From contig CM049318.1 in NCBI GenBank assembly GCA_026874595.1, positions 29,290,956-29,354,955 on the forward strand: DNA of 64,000 nt. Reading direction: 5' to 3'. The position numbers were made by a program, and so were the translations under genes. Source of the stretch: Sipunculus nudus (Eukaryota > Annelida > Sipuncula > Golfingiida > Sipunculidae). The notes under the pieces are model-generated. The model ran no database searches. It saw only the letters and a list, made by a program, of their open reading frames with translations, and was not told the origin of the DNA. Shown here in pieces: positions 10,366 through 22,560 of the stretch (its first letter is position 1; every line of letters begins with the position of its first letter).

Positions 10366-10488
10366 CTTTGGCTCTTCTGGTCCGATGACACACACCTTGC
10401 TGTTCGGGCTGATCTCTGTCATGTGACGTGCTGCAGCCGATCCGATCATTCCGGCCCCAATGACACATATATCGTAACGAGTCTGCAT
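10366..10488 (-). CDS. FAD-dependent oxidoreductase copy A, exon 1 with start codon
   Basis: First coding exon, 41 codons, from the ATG at 10488 to the donor AAG|gtaaaa. It encodes the N-terminal dinucleotide-binding beta-alpha-beta fold: YDICVIGAGMIGSAAARH contains GxGxxG, and the strand KVCVIGPEEP follows about 16 residues later. The start is chosen because the Rossmann strand begins five residues after it and the ATG is shared by both B-copy exons. No signal peptide is visible, so a cytosolic or peroxisomal soluble enzyme is the simplest reading, though no C-terminus is in view. The upstream kilobase is duplicated near 48.3-49.2 kb. Confidence 0.85.
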
Positions 10489-10734
10489 TTATTTTCCTGT
10501 GAAACAAACACACATATTTTTGCAGCAGTCAGAGTAATTTCCACGCTGAACCGATCTGTTGGGATCAACAGTTATTGTACAAGACAAACTTGTAAATCAC
10601 AGGCTGATAAGCCTAACAATATAGGGAAAATGGGCTTCTCTAACGGCAAACTTCTGGATTGACACAAGATGTTTATTGATGTACAGGTTTCTGTGTTATA
10701 TAATAATACTTTTAATGTAATATCTCCTGTTAGA

Positions 10735-11765
10735 CCACAAGTGCAAGGTACATATATGTTCTTGGCCATTTTATTTAAGAAAAAAGGTCATTGATTTGTT
10801 TGAAACTGTACAGCCTGACATGTTTCTGCTTTAAATAGACAACCGACTAAGCGCCGGTATGGTGGTTAGATGTTTACAGCTACATGATTAAGCAACTTCC
10901 TGTTATGAATGGGCAAATTGTAGCATAGGCAACAGATATAATATATAATAATCCACCAGTAAAAAGCTATAGCTTTGCACATTTTTGGACAGCCTACAAA
11001 TGAATTATTTAATTTCCTTCGGTGAGTTATAGTTTTTAGTTTAACAAGATACTCAGGGCATGTGTGTCACAATATCGCACACTAATAGTGAAATTCGAAA
11101 ATCTCTCTCCAATCTGCTTGAGACGCATTTAAACACACCGTGCTTAATAAACTACAAATAAGATATACATCACAAACAATGGTTGTTTTCTGGGAGGTAA
11201 TACCAAACATATGATAATAAGATATTGGAGGTATTATTACCAACAATTACCATGAAAAAACCAAACCAGTGACTGATGTACCTAACGACCTTGCGATCCG
11301 CTCATGGATATCAATGTGACCTGTGACCTTCTGCCTACACGTAAGAGATGTACATATCAGCATACTTAAGGTCTGTACATGTAAGCACACATATAACCGT
11401 CTTTTGCAGTCTTTACGATCACACATCTTGTGCACTCTATATATTAATCATCTATAAGAAATACATTTAATACATACAGGGAAAACATGGAGTCCTTACC
11501 TTGCAGCTTAATGCAGACAATATATCTTCCAATCCACTCGTTGGTTGTGTACAAGAGCACATATAACGCTACAGCTGGGAACTCGATAAGAAGAACATTT
11601 TGACTGAACTCATTATGTATTACAGCATGTTGCACCTATTCTACTGATAAAAAACAGCACACGTGGATTCTAGTTACGCATAAACTGAAGTCACATGATA
11701 AACTGTTGATGCGATGTTGGCAAGCACATATGCACACAACCCGTACCGAAATAGCAAAAAGGTCT
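10735..11765 (+). repeat. Upstream flank of copy A, duplicated at 48295-49235
   Basis: Long stretches align in the same orientation with 48295-49235: acaaggta.atatatgtt at the left, gcctgacatgtt.ctgctt, gtgtgtcacaat, ctccaatct and tggagtcc..accttg in the middle, and gcatgttgcacctattctac at the right. The region is the upstream sequence of the oxidoreductase gene. It was copied with, or before, the C copy. No coding region is evident. Confidence 0.7.
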
Positions 11766-12059
11766 TAAAACAGGACTTCCGATCACATAACAAATGTAAA
11801 TAAATGGGCGAGCGTGACGTTGGGACACATTTTCTCGCTACATACTAGAAAGCTGCTGAATTTCAAAGTATAACCGTGCATAGTTAATTCATGTACTGAA
11901 GGGGTTTTGAACTGTGAAAAGAAATCAAGCGAGAAAGTTTGTTTTAGCAAGTAAACACAGGGAAAAAATCGGAGTCGAGCAGCAATCAGCTGATTAGCCA
12001 CAACGGGCCATCACGTCGCATAGCATCCATGGAGCCGACAAACGACTCCAAGGTAAGGC

Positions 12060-12281
12060 TTGAAGCAATCTGGAAAAAAAGAACTCTCGCTTCTTGACAG
12101 AATAGAACAAAAAATTGATAACTTTCATATAAAAGTAGAAAGGCTGGAGACCAGGATAAGCGCCCTGGAAATGGACAATGACCACCATACGGGAAATATT
12201 AAATTGGTTCAAGCTGAAGTGGCCATCATCAAGATAAACATGGCAAAAGTCAAAGAAGCCGGGTCTATCAAACAGCAATAA
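12060..12281 (+). pseudogene. Coiled-coil fragment resembling a LINE ORF1
   Basis: A 73-codon frame is dominated by a heptad-like stretch (SLLDRIEQKIDNFHIKVERL, then LETRISALEMDND and KLVQAEVAIIK). This is the composition of the coiled-coil part of L1/Tx1-type ORF1 proteins. It has no RNA-binding domain after it and no matching ORF2 nearby, so it is probably a relic. It could also be a chance helix-rich frame. Confidence 0.35.
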
Positions 12282-12299
12282 AGATTGAAGGGCCAGCCC

Positions 12300-14110
12300 T
12301 TTCTGGCGAAACAGGAGAAGGATTCGGTCAATGCAGAAATGTTGCCTTCTTTATAAGTCTTGTAAAACAGGTAGTCTAGCTAGATGTTGCATCTAGCTAG
12401 ATGTTTATGTATAAAATAATTAAAATTCCCGACCAAGCTTTGACCTATCGGGTTGACAATAGCTGGCAGCATACCCGATAGCATTACCTGAGAGAAAAAC
12501 TAATGTCCGTATACTGATCTCTATATTGTGGTACCTCGGTTTCCTTTTTTTTTACGATTGCCATAGAACGGGAAACGTATCAACGTGGAATAATCTTAAC
12601 ATTATGGTTTATATTTCCGGATACCTTAATATTCTACTAGGTACCTGTTAATATCAGAGAGATTCTGAATTGGAGGTACATCTTGAAATATATACATTCG
12701 GCTCAGATCCCCGTCAGGTTTTAGGAATTTCTATGATTTGATATGGAAAAAAGATACGCATGAAAGAATTGTCATATCGCGACCCAAATCTACTGATACT
12801 TTATTTGGTAGCAAGCTCGCCTCAATAACTTGGCTTTGTGGGGGGATCATCTCCTTTAATAACGCTTCGGTTCAGATCCTGTCCCATATGAAGTTTTATT
12901 TGCCGGAGTTCTCGCTTAATGATTGCCCAAACTATTTATGGAGCTCACTATGCCCAAGGCCGCTTTACATGCCAAACAGCCCAAGACGTGGTATGGTCAG
13001 TCCTATCCGAACGATCCATCAGTCGTTATAGGGCCTTGGAGCGACAGGCAGGTGATTTGTTCCCATGATACTTCACAAATATAATTGTATACATTAGTGT
13101 TTTATCATTATGAATGATAAATAATAAATAAAACATTATTCCCAATTAACAGTGGAATCATTCTCCCGCTATGTGAAAGCATTTAATCAACTTGGCACTA
13201 CATTGGAATTTTACCAGTTGTAAATATATTTCCTGCTGAGCTAAAACCGGGGGAGGACCCAAGATGTTGCCTAGGGTTTAGAAAGAAATCTGAAAAGCTG
13301 CGCTAGGAAATCAGTGCAAGCAGGTCATTGGTTTGTTGAAAAAATGTCTTAAGAGCTCAGCTATTTGCCAATTTTGTTGGCCATGCAAAATTGGCCATGT
13401 TTCCCCGGGGTTGGTAAGAGTCAACGTACGGCTTCACTAAAGTATCTGTAAACTTATTATGTAAAAATATTTCATGTTTTCTCATGTTCCCTCTATTTCA
13501 GTTATACAACATTCCCCTTGTAAATTCATATCTGATCTTGCAATTATCAAACTGTTATTTTAAGCTTTGACAGTTTGCCTTGTTGTCCTTTCTATCACAT
13601 TTTGCTTTCTTTTGCATTCTTGCTTAACATTTAGCCAGGATTTTCAACATCTTGCTTTTACTACCTTTAATAAAGGTATTTAATGCATGAAAACTTATGT
13701 TTAATTGTAAAAATAAAGTATCAGTGATTAAACATTAGTGTAAAGGATCTTATTTCTGTATAAGGCACACCGACGTGAACATACGGACATATAGTGTACC
13801 ATTGATTAAAGTACAAGGTTTATAATGCGAAACCGACAGGAAATGTTTCTGGTAAGGAGAAACATAGAAGGGTCTTTAGATATTTTGAAGTGAAAACAGT
13901 AGATAAATAAAACAACAACCAGCATCATACACAATAATGGAAAAAATTAATAGTTTTCAAATGAGGTTTACAAAATTCTTTGTTGTCTCATTGTTAACTT
14001 AGGCTATTGTTAAAACACTTGTCTGATTGGATAAATTTTCGTTGAGAATTTGTATGATATGTTACATTAAGTATGTAAGCCCATGTACGTTTGTATGTTT
14101 GCACATTGTA
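12300..14110. other. AT-rich intergenic DNA
   Basis: No recognised gene. A 97-codon plus-strand frame at 12738-13031 has no familiar motif. Several 'aataaa' strings near 13100-13720 are expected by composition. Confidence 0.4.
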
Positions 14111-14115
14111 CCCAG

Positions 14116-14180
14116 GAAAATGACATTCCTTTATAGTGACAGGGGTCGTGTTACATGATACCCCGATACAGTACCCTGGC
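14116..14180 (+). pseudogene. Oxidoreductase copy D, exon 4 remnant
   Basis: Follows a cccag acceptor and aligns with exon 4 of copy B (57161-57073): AATGACATTCCTTTATAGTGAC then AGGGGTCGT, and CCCGATACAGTACCCT at the end. Relative to B it has lost about 24 bases, and its frame meets a stop (ACA TGA). This makes it a decayed exon. Confidence 0.6.
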
Positions 14181-14387
14181 GTTATGTCACCATCACATAA
14201 CATTTGATATTTCGTACCTTCTTTGCATGATTATGTACTTTCAAAGGCACAGCTTAGAGGTAAATATAAGATATTTTTTCCTTCCATTTAATATATATTA
14301 CATCAGAATGATAGCCATGAGGATGGACAATTGAGCAATAGCAGACTTTCATTATATATAACAAAAAAAGCAAAATAGGCCTCTTTT

Positions 14388-14531
14388 GAATATTTATTAA
14401 GATAGGTCACGGTGACCTATGTGATCGCCGGATGACCGGACAGTGTGAATTAAACAGTTGTTCTGTAATCCAACTCCTGGACAGGGACGGCACAGGTTAC
14501 TCAAAGTACTAAAAGAAATATTACTAAGTCA
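14388..14531 (+). pseudogene. Oxidoreductase copy D, exon 5 remnant
   Basis: Matches exon 5 of copy B. It reads KIGHGDL from aagataggtcacggtgac, then continues with the shared ttctgtaa.cca, acagggacgg and ctcaaagtact segments. A net length change after the 'ATGACC' codons shifts the frame, so the second half can no longer be read in phase. The right edge keeps aagtca|gtgctt, equivalent to the B donor. Confidence 0.62.
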
Positions 14532-14955
14532 GTGCTTCATTTTTTTTTTATTTTGTATCAAATAAACCTGTTCATTGCACCATATCAAGGTGTTTATCAA
14601 GGCAATTTCAAAACCTGCCATGAAATACCGGGCACCAAATTTGCTTCTTTACTTGATATTCTACTTTTATCACTTGAGCTAAATTACGAAGCACCAAGTG
14701 ATTATGTTACTTGATATATGCATTTGTTCAAACGAAGAAGTAAGAAAATAATTAAAAATTATTTGGAAATGCATAATACTGTTAATATTTGCTGAACAGT
14801 TACCGTGCTGTAATTACTGTTCAATTAGCAGGTATAAGTTTCCAAGACTTTACATGACTCATATTGCAAGTCAAACGTCCTAAAATACATGGAAAATGTA
14901 CATACCTATTCTAGAATGAGTCATGCCATATACCAACCCAAGGACAGTCTTCCAG

Positions 14956-15194
14956 AATTTAAACCGGCATCAGTGTCTACCGAAACCTGTATATTCACAC
15001 TGACTCCCGACAAAACGACCCTACATCAAAAATGTCACACTGTGACTCGGCTGCCTCATGGCGGGAATGGCTACGCGGCCAAGTCATGTGACCGAATCGG
15101 CCAACTGGCGGCGGACATGATCGTACACGGAAAGTCCCTTGACTCTGAACTATCCGTAGAGGATGTTAAATTCCAGATGGCATCAAAACTCTGA
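14956..15194 (+). pseudogene. Oxidoreductase copy D, terminal exon 6
   Basis: An open frame from a cttccag acceptor to TGA encodes FKPASVSTETCIFTLTPDK and then GGNGYAAKSCDRIGQLAADM. The 'C..T.TPD' and 'G.GyaaKsc' patterns are those of the C-terminal FAD-contact segment of this oxidoreductase family. It parallels the C-copy exon at 45852-45611. The exon itself is intact, but exons 4 and 5 just upstream are broken, so the copy is called a pseudogene. An intact unseen gene using this exon is less likely. Confidence 0.6.
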
Positions 15195-15620
15195 CTTGTA
15201 TTAATATTGTGTTAATAATGAAGATTATTGCACTTCAGTTGAAGAATCGCTTGCAATAATGGGTATGGTGCTGGGAATTCTTTACTCTTTCCAAGGTCCA
15301 CAGTATGTTTCTGTAATGGGTAACTTCTTTTGCCTGATACAATAAATGATAACTACGCCATTTGTGTTTGTTCCAGATTTTAGACTAAATTTTTATAACA
15401 ACTGACCCATGGTTTCATGCAGAAACTGGTAATGCTCCTGAATAACTTTAATGCTCGCCTATATTTCGTTGTTTTGGCTTTAGCTGTGTGTGAATATATT
15501 TATATAAAAACAAATTTTAAGATGTTAATTTCGTCAAGGTTCCGAGATGTTTCTTGGCCTAGTAGTCCCGTTTACTCGAACCAATCAGCATTGTGCGTCA
15601 ACAAACTTTATGTAACCTTT
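15195..15620 (+). repeat. 3' flank of copy D, shared in inverse orientation with copy C
   Basis: The phrases tgcctgatacaataaatgat and cctagtagtccc.gtttac..gaaccaatcagca recur, reversed, at 45310-45490 downstream of the C terminal exon. The duplication therefore carried the 3' untranslated region with it. Confidence 0.6.
15341..15346 (+). promoter_or_regulatory. Candidate polyadenylation signal of copy D
   Basis: AATAAA lies about 147 bases after the stop codon, in the segment shared with the C copy. In the C copy the same place reads aaaatga, so the signal is not kept there. Confidence 0.4.
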
Positions 15621-15624
15621 TCTT

Positions 15625-16002
15625 AATGCGAACTATTCAAATATGAATACCTGTAACGCACAATGCAGTCGCACGAAACCTGTTATCAGACACGGTTCCT
15701 CAGAAACAAAATAACAGTGGACCAGTCGTTTACATACACTCAGTCATAATTACATACTAATTGCAATCAAACCAATTTGTATTCGCATATTACCCTTGCA
15801 TTAGCATGAATGTTTCGTCTTTGTAAGAAGGCTTAAAAAACGGCTGTCATTTCCCGAAATAACGTTATTTGAAAATACGCCGTAGGTTAAAAATTTGAGT
15901 GAAAGTTGGTGATTGGTTGTTTGGCTCTTGTTTGTTGCCCTTAAGCAAATGTATCTAGGTTATATATATCCATGAACATTTAATATGACATCTGTAGATT
16001 AC
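15625..16002. other. AT-rich intergenic DNA
   Basis: Nothing recognised. Confidence 0.4.
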
Positions 16003-16023
16003 ATAATAATAATAATAATAGTA

Positions 16024-16064
<41 letters not shown>
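16003..16064. repeat. (TAA)n/(TTA)n microsatellite
   Basis: A run of ataataata changes to ttattatta around 16021, so the two halves are complementary and could fold back on each other. Confidence 0.9.
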
Positions 16065-16065
<1 letters not shown>

Positions 16066-16526
16066 CTTGGTTTATTTATAGCACCAAAATCTCTGGGTAG
16101 TTAGTAATTAAAAGCATATACCATATATTTTTGGTGTATATGTGTTTGTTTTAAAATTGCACATATGTTAGTTCAAACATCTTAAAATCAACAAAATCGT
16201 GTTATGGTTCACATTAAAGATCTTGAATACTATGGCTGAGTTATCCATTCTCATATATCAATTGTCGTTTATTTTGTGTCTGATTTTGTATTTACAACCA
16301 ATTATTTTATTCATCAGTATAGAAGTCTTCATAGGAAAATAGGGGTTTGATGTCTTTTACAAGGGATGCATTTTTATTCAATGCATTGTCTGATCCAGTA
16401 GCTGTATCATGTAGCCTACATCTGACGTTTGGTTGAAATATAATGTTAAACCCATGGAAAATAAAGAAAAATATATTATTTTACATCAAACTAAGTTTCT
16501 TCTGTATTCAACTGAGTAGTTATTTT

Positions 16527-16905
16527 GGACTCGAGTCCGGACTTGGACTCTCGTTTTCTGGAGTAGGATTTTTACTCGGAATCGGATGGCAGGACTCGAG
16601 ATGCCAAGCCGAGTCCATCTGGAGTCCGAGGGATAAGTCCTGCGATGTTCAGATGGGGGAACCCTCTCATATATAGGGAATATAGACTGTATATACGAAG
16701 CTTTATCCCTTCATATGGAGCTTTATGTATTTGAACATCAAAGCAAAGGCATGTGTAAACAATAACAGAAATATGTCATGATAATCTTGTATGTCCAATT
16801 TAGTGTGCTTAAAACAAAGATATTTTACTGGTCTCGGACTCGGATTGAGCTCCAAAAGACTCGGACTCAAAGATGGTGGACTTCGACTCGAACCTAAAGG
16901 ACGCG
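16527..16905. repeat. Dispersed GGACTCGAGTCC-like oligomers
   Basis: Begins with a perfect 12-base palindrome (ggactcgagtcc, 16527-16538), followed by many variants of gactcgga / tcggactc / gagtccga near 16540-16640 and again near 16830-16900. This looks like the subterminal region of a DNA transposon, but no terminal repeats or coding region were found. Confidence 0.45.
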
Positions 16906-16909
16906 GAGT

Positions 16910-19740
16910 TTCACTTAGATTTGACTACAACACTGCTTTTGATACCAAAGAGAGAGTTTGCGTTAAATGTTCAAGTTGTAATTTCTAGTTGTGTAAAGGA
17001 AACACCTTGATTATTTTGAATCTGTGGAGGTTTGGGTCTCTTCTGGCCCGTATTATTGTGTATAAGGATAAGGCAAGTCTCACTTGCTTTGAAACTGTTT
17101 GCTTATTTTTTTTTCTCTCAGTTGAATGGCGTTGTTTCTAAGTGAATTCAATAGCCATTGGAAAAGTCACACATGTCCATTCTGTTCACTAGTATGTTTA
17201 ATGTCCCCCGAGTTACTGTCTGAAACGCAGAACCTCATCATAAGACACTGAAACCTCGCACTCAAACAGAAGTAAACAAGGTTCTTTTTGGCCAATATGG
17301 TGGTGTACTTTGACACCTAGACCCAAACTGGGATTTCGGTGATCAGAAATTGTTTTGTCTGTGCAATACTCATTGCTCTCTTTGTGTGACAACCCCTCGA
17401 CACGAGTGATGAGAGAGTGTTCAACAAGGTAGGACGTATAAGCAACAGCCTTTGAGTAGAAAAAAAATCTGAGTCATAGAAATCAAGATTTTCTTAAATT
17501 AATTTGGATTCAGATTTACTCTGTTTACAGAACTCATATGAAAACATTTCAAAATAATTTTCATTCCTAGATGTCAGATAGATAAATAGACACTATGAGA
17601 CATGCACAGCCATCTGTTCTCATCACAAAATGTCTTCCAGGAAAAAAAAATCATCTTACTTAGAAGATGACAAAATGCAATATCTGCTGGGGATTCGGAA
17701 ATTTTCTGAGACACAGATTCTCTACTATCCTCACTTACTGCAACAGGGAGTGTTTAAGGATGGTATAACTTATGTATGAGGCCTTTCCTAAAGCTTTTTA
17801 TCTGGACATATGAGTGAATACATATCACTTAAGCCTCTGCTTATATTAATCGTCTAGGGTGAAGGATATTTATCCTGGGGTTTGTAAACGGTAATTTAAA
17901 AATATCTCACTTTGGACTTATGATTTACAACTGTATGTTTCATTATTGATTTATTTTTATTTATAATTCATTACAAAAAGAGTTTGTGAGTATGTTAATG
18001 CAGCTAAATTTACTGGTTTTCAAACATTAACCGAAATGATTTCTTGAACGTGGTTTAACAAAGGATTGAATATACAGTAACTGTATCTAAGGATTGCTTC
18101 AAATATTCCGTAGGTAACGTTTCAGTGTGGCACGCATGTCTTAAGCATATTTGGAGGAGCTCTGTTGTAGTTTATTTTGCTTTGTTGCTTTTTATAAATG
18201 GAACTCTTTAAAGCCTTTGATCACATTAATGTATCAAGGTGAAGAATACTCATAAACAACATTTTATCAAAACTCTTACAGCATATTTTTCATAAGTTTT
18301 TTTTTTTGGTTCTATTGATCAATTCTATTTTCATAAACTGCAAAGCGAAATATTTAGAAACTGTGAATATGATGTTGGCGAGAATTCAGGTTTGCTACAC
18401 GTAACATTGTTTTTTGTACCTTCATTTACTGCTTTCATAAATGAAGTAATCAACATGTTTTCACAACAGTATCTAAAAATACGGAAGAAATTACACCAGG
18501 TTTTCCTGTTTAGATACGCTGAAAATTACACAGATCTGACAATGATTTCACTTTTTCAAGCAACGTTTATAAAGATTGCCCAAGGGTGCCAGCTTGACAC
18601 CCGGCGGATTTAAAATCACAATTTTAAATCATAAAAATTCATTCTACCAAAGAGCAAGGTAAGGGTGGATTTTCGTGTCTGGCAACCCGATTACAGATTA
18701 TCATGCTGAAAAATAGAAGGGGGTTGATTTTGCACACAAAAATACATTGGTGTCTCCCCGCCAAATTGCTTTCTACAGCATTAGGGAGACAATTTAAAAG
18801 TGGAAATATACAATAAGAATCATTATTTTAATAATTTTTTTTAATCATGGACCATTAATACTGCCATAAGACCAATTTAAAACAAAAGTATTCAGGTTCA
18901 GAATATTGGTGACAACATGATACAAGTATCATATATATAATGATGCTCTTTTTTACTGAAGGGGATAAAGTTTATTGTAGAAATGCTGAGCCAATAAAAA
19001 TGTTTCATTAAAATCATCTATGAAAAAAATGTTTCATTAAAACCATCTCTGAAAAAAAATTCAACCATTAACTGGAAGAAATAAACAAGTATATATGCCC
19101 AGTTGACACAACTTAAGTACTGAAGACAAGCCATCATTCAAAAATGTTAAACCTACCCCAACTTTGTTCCACAAATGGCCACTGCACCGGAACGTCACCA
19201 GTACATTAACTACCCCATGTCAATATGCGCAAACGTACAATAGAAAGCATATTGCACACCGATTTAATATCCAGATCCCATTGTTTCCTTTGTAAAAACA
19301 CAAACTGGTATGTTTTTTATACCTAACTTGATATAGACACCTTATGCAAAGGAAAAGTGATAATGAGAGATTTAAATATTTTTCATATTTCCACTTGTTG
19401 ACCCTTCCGTGACCTTGAAAAATGTATTAACGTCATCATGTTTGATTCCCTTTAAAAGCAAAATTTATATACTTTATAGTGGTATGTCTTTTATATTTCT
19501 ACACTCAATATCTCAAAAGTTATATACAAAAGAGTTACCCCTACCCCTGTATGTTTCACCCCATTGATGCAACACATTTTTTAGAGTGGGCATATAAAAA
19601 GGGTGATACACACAAAAAGCTACCACCGATGCTAGCACATATTTTCAAACTTAAGGGGTGTATACCTTGCCAAATATCACAATGAGAATTATTCCCCTTG
19701 GATGTTACCGATCAACCGTCTGGCTTATGGACTACATGTT
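16910..19740. other. AT-rich intergenic DNA
   Basis: No gene recognised. It contains an approximately 30-base direct duplication (aatgtttcattaaaa.catct, 18996-19059) and scattered homopolymers. Confidence 0.4.
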
Positions 19741-19744
19741 TATT

Positions 19745-19769
19745 GTATGTATGTATGTATGTTTGTATG

Positions 19770-19809
<40 letters not shown>
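19745..19809. repeat. (TGTA)n-(TA)n microsatellite
   Basis: tgtatgtatgtatgt units run into a pure TA stretch ending near 19809. Confidence 0.9.
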
Positions 19810-19812
<3 letters not shown>

Positions 19813-19940
19813 CCCTTCTTTGATTATCCTCCAGCGCCTAGCTGTCATCCCCCACCCTTGAAGATAAATTAACGCCACTAAGTCATCTGACCTACGGGGA
19901 TCTTCACATCAGCTGATAACCAACCCGTACGAGGTCGTTT

Positions 19941-20212
19941 GAAATGGTATACACGAAAAAGTCGGTTCATTGACGGTGGGAATCGGACCCGCGATCTTCC
20001 GATTTCCGGGCGCTGGCCTTACCACTTGGCTACGCAAGATTCCCTTTCCCTTTGTACATTTGCCCACTTTCATAGGAACCAGCAAAGTGACGTCACGGAA
20101 ATGACGTCATCGTCTCACCCACTACATATGCTCGCATGGCGACCTTGCATGCAGCAGGGAGATCTAATGGCCTAATATGGTGTGCTGCGTATATTATTTA
20201 TATATTGATGTA
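19941..20212 (-). mobile_element. tRNA-derived SINE-like repeat, copy 1
   Basis: On the minus strand near 20045-19976 it has an A-box-like tagccaagtggtaagg and a B-box-like gggtccgattccc at tRNA-like spacing. An unrelated tail follows that includes tgacgtcac, tgacgtca and ccttgcatgcagcaggga (plus-strand reading). About 300 bases on, a second copy repeats the whole unit. A tRNA head plus a unique body is the SINE layout. The mismatched stems rule out a working tRNA gene. Confidence 0.68.
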
Positions 20213-20244
20213 TGAATAGCCATGCTGGTTAATGTTTATAGATG

Positions 20245-20513
20245 GAAATGGTATACACAGAAAAGTCCGTTCACTGACGGGGGAATCGAACTCATGAGCA
20301 TCCGATTTCCGGTTGGTGGCCTTACCATGTGGCTACGCCAGGTTCCCTTCCCCTCTGTTTAATTGAACACTTTTATAGGAACCAGCGAAGTGACGTCACG
20401 GTGGTTACGTCATAGTCTCACTAAATACATGTGTCGGCACGGCGACTTTGCATGTAGCAGGGAGAACTAATTGCTTATTATGGGTGTGCTGCATATATCA
20501 TATATAGATGTAT
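20245..20513 (-). mobile_element. tRNA-derived SINE-like repeat, copy 2
   Basis: Same unit and orientation as the repeat at 19941-20212. A-box-like tagccacatggtaagg and B-box-like gagttcgattccc (minus strand, about 20346-20278); the body repeats aggaaccagcgaagtgacgt and ttgcatgtagcagggaga. The two copies differ at many positions, so the pair is not recent. Confidence 0.68.
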
Positions 20514-20789
20514 CACCGTCCTACCAAAATAACTGGTTAATAATCTTATGGGAATACTCCAGAATCTACCAGACAGCTCAAGAGGTGAATGCTATATATT
20601 AAAGGATATATTTATTGTAAGATTTTGTGGCCGAGGTAACCTTCTCAATTTTAATGCTCCTAAACTCTGTACTATGAGTACATCTGCGGAGATCCATTCG
20701 GGGTTCGGGCCGAATGACAGGGGCTTATATTTGATTATCCTGGTGCCAAATAGGCTTGGTTAACCACTCCTGAGGGTCCTTGGTGTGTA

Positions 20790-21003
20790 TTATTCCCATT
20801 CCTGGGTCATTTCACCGAGGAACCCCCGAAAGGTGCACTCATTTGTCAGTGAAACACGACTGTGGGGCACATTCTCACCAATAAGCCTTCAGAACCCTTA
20901 CCCTGAATTAGGGCCGACGGGGAAAAATCACACTGCCTCGGATGAAATTCGTTCTCCCGGCTTTGAGTCCTATGCCCTACCCCTGAGCCACAGAAGCATG
21001 TAA
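20790..21003 (-). mobile_element. Possible third tRNA-related repeat
   Basis: The minus strand near 21000-20940 reads tgtggctcaggggtagggc, a good A-box match, then ggactcaaagccgggagaac, only a weak B-box. It is unlike the two SINE copies to its left, so it may be another family or a chance match. Confidence 0.35.
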
Positions 21004-21049
21004 AGGATATATCTTGATGGCCTGTCGGTGGCACTGTCTATTGACTGAA

Positions 21050-22085
21050 GTAACCTATGATAATGATTATATGTTTTTAATTAAGCCTTCTGGATTTCAA
21101 GTTATACACTACGGGCCAGGAATAATGTCGTTAAGACATTAGTGTTAATCTCTGATATTCTGTTTATTAAGATTTTACCAACTTGCTGTTGAATCATAGG
21201 CAAGGAGAGAGGTCAGCAGCGTAGCAGTAAAAAGGCTTTAATATTATTAGATTTACAAACTGTCACTGCAGGCAAGCAATTCGACAGGGAGCAGATATCG
21301 CCCAATAAAAGAGCACATACGATTAATTTCGTAAATATACATGTTTAGACAATGATTATTTGCATATAACTAATATCGTTTCCTTAGCCCATTTATAATA
21401 CAAAAAATGTATACATACAAAGAGATGTCACCATAAATGCCTGTTGCAAAATCAAGGACCATGCACCCTATACAGAAGCAATATGTAGAAAATGTTACTC
21501 TTTTTTATATATATAGGTTCACTGATCAAGCAGCTTATATCCCTTTGTAGAAAAGTCAATGACCTTTTATCTTATACAAATATAATATGTAGAAAGTAAT
21601 CCTCTTTTCATATCCGTTCTCATGTGGTAAATATACTTTGGTTGGATATTTATTCGCGAGGTTTCAAATTCCAGATCTTCGCGAAAAAAATATAATGGCG
21701 TTGATAAGACATTCGTGAATAAGTTAACAGTCATAAGCATCTTCATGCTTGCATGTATGCAGCGTCATGTATATTAAATATAAAACTTGTATAATAACAA
21801 ATCTTTTACTCTACCTATAAATCAAGGAATGATACCATAAATCGGGCTTTTATATTTTTTGCTGATAATTTAGAAGAATTTGCTCTCGTTCGAAAATTCC
21901 TTAGCCGCTCGTCAAAACATTACGATTCGCTAGTATGTTTAATGGTTGATACAATAATTGAAAATTCATGTAGGTTATTGAATTTGAAGATCGCGATAAT
22001 GGAGACCTCGCGAAACAGTGAACAGGTTAAAACATAACCCCGCGAATATATGGCGCCAACCACAGCTTTCGTTAGTACTAGTGTC
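21050..22085. other. AT-rich DNA downstream of the DUF442 gene
   Basis: Nothing recognised apart from a possible minus-strand AATAAA at 21654-21649, about 440 bases past the stop codon of the adjacent gene. Confidence 0.4.
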
Positions 22086-22090
22086 ACTAA

Positions 22091-22314
22091 TTACACCAAG
22101 ATGACACTGATGAGAAAGCAAGCAACCATGGCGAGAGCAGTGACGCCGGTCTGCGTCCCACCGGAAGTACCATCCCCCAGCACAGCACGGAAGAGGGCGT
22201 ATATATCTTCTTTTTGTTCAGGTGGGTATTCTATTCCCAGCTCATTAGCGCGCTGTATCGCCCAGGCACTCCCCTTTCCGTTGGCGATCCCTGAAGCCAA
22301 GAGCCCGTATGTGG
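22091..22314 (-). CDS. DUF442-domain protein, exon 3 (C-terminus, probable GPI signal)
   Basis: The last coding exon starts after a tgtcttgtcag acceptor and completes the split codon T|CC left by exon 2. It encodes the helix after the second phosphatase-like loop (YGLLASGIANGKGSAWAIQR), an acidic helix ending EDIYALFRAVLG, and then GDGTSGGTQ followed by the wholly hydrophobic tail TGVTALAMVACFLISVILV ending at the stop. Small residues followed by a hydrophobic C-terminal tail with no cytoplasmic residues after it are typical of a GPI-anchor signal. A C-terminal membrane anchor is the alternative. Confidence 0.82.
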
Positions 22315-22461
22315 CTGACAAGACAAAAACAATTGATAAAAATCAATAAAAATTCAAACAGGCCATCGTATTGAACGAACCATTCCGAACATGTATAAGC
22401 AGTCGCTACTATTACTGAGGGTTCTACGTTAATTAATTTTTATAAGTATTAAAAATGCTGA

Positions 22462-22560
22462 TGTTATTATTATTATTATCGTTATTATTATTATTATAAC
22501 TGTTATTATTACTATTGTTATTATTAATAGTATCATTATTATTATAATTTATATTATTTT
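22462..22560. repeat. Imperfect ATT-rich microsatellite
   Basis: ttattattattatta with scattered substitutions, in intron 2 of the DUF442 gene. Confidence 0.85.

Noticed and set aside
12738-13031. 97-codon plus-strand frame as a gene
   Set aside because: No motif, no splice partners and ordinary surroundings; not distinguishable from chance.
19976-20045. tRNA gene
   Set aside because: A and B boxes are present, but the acceptor and other stems do not pair and a second diverged copy with the same tail follows; this is a SINE head.
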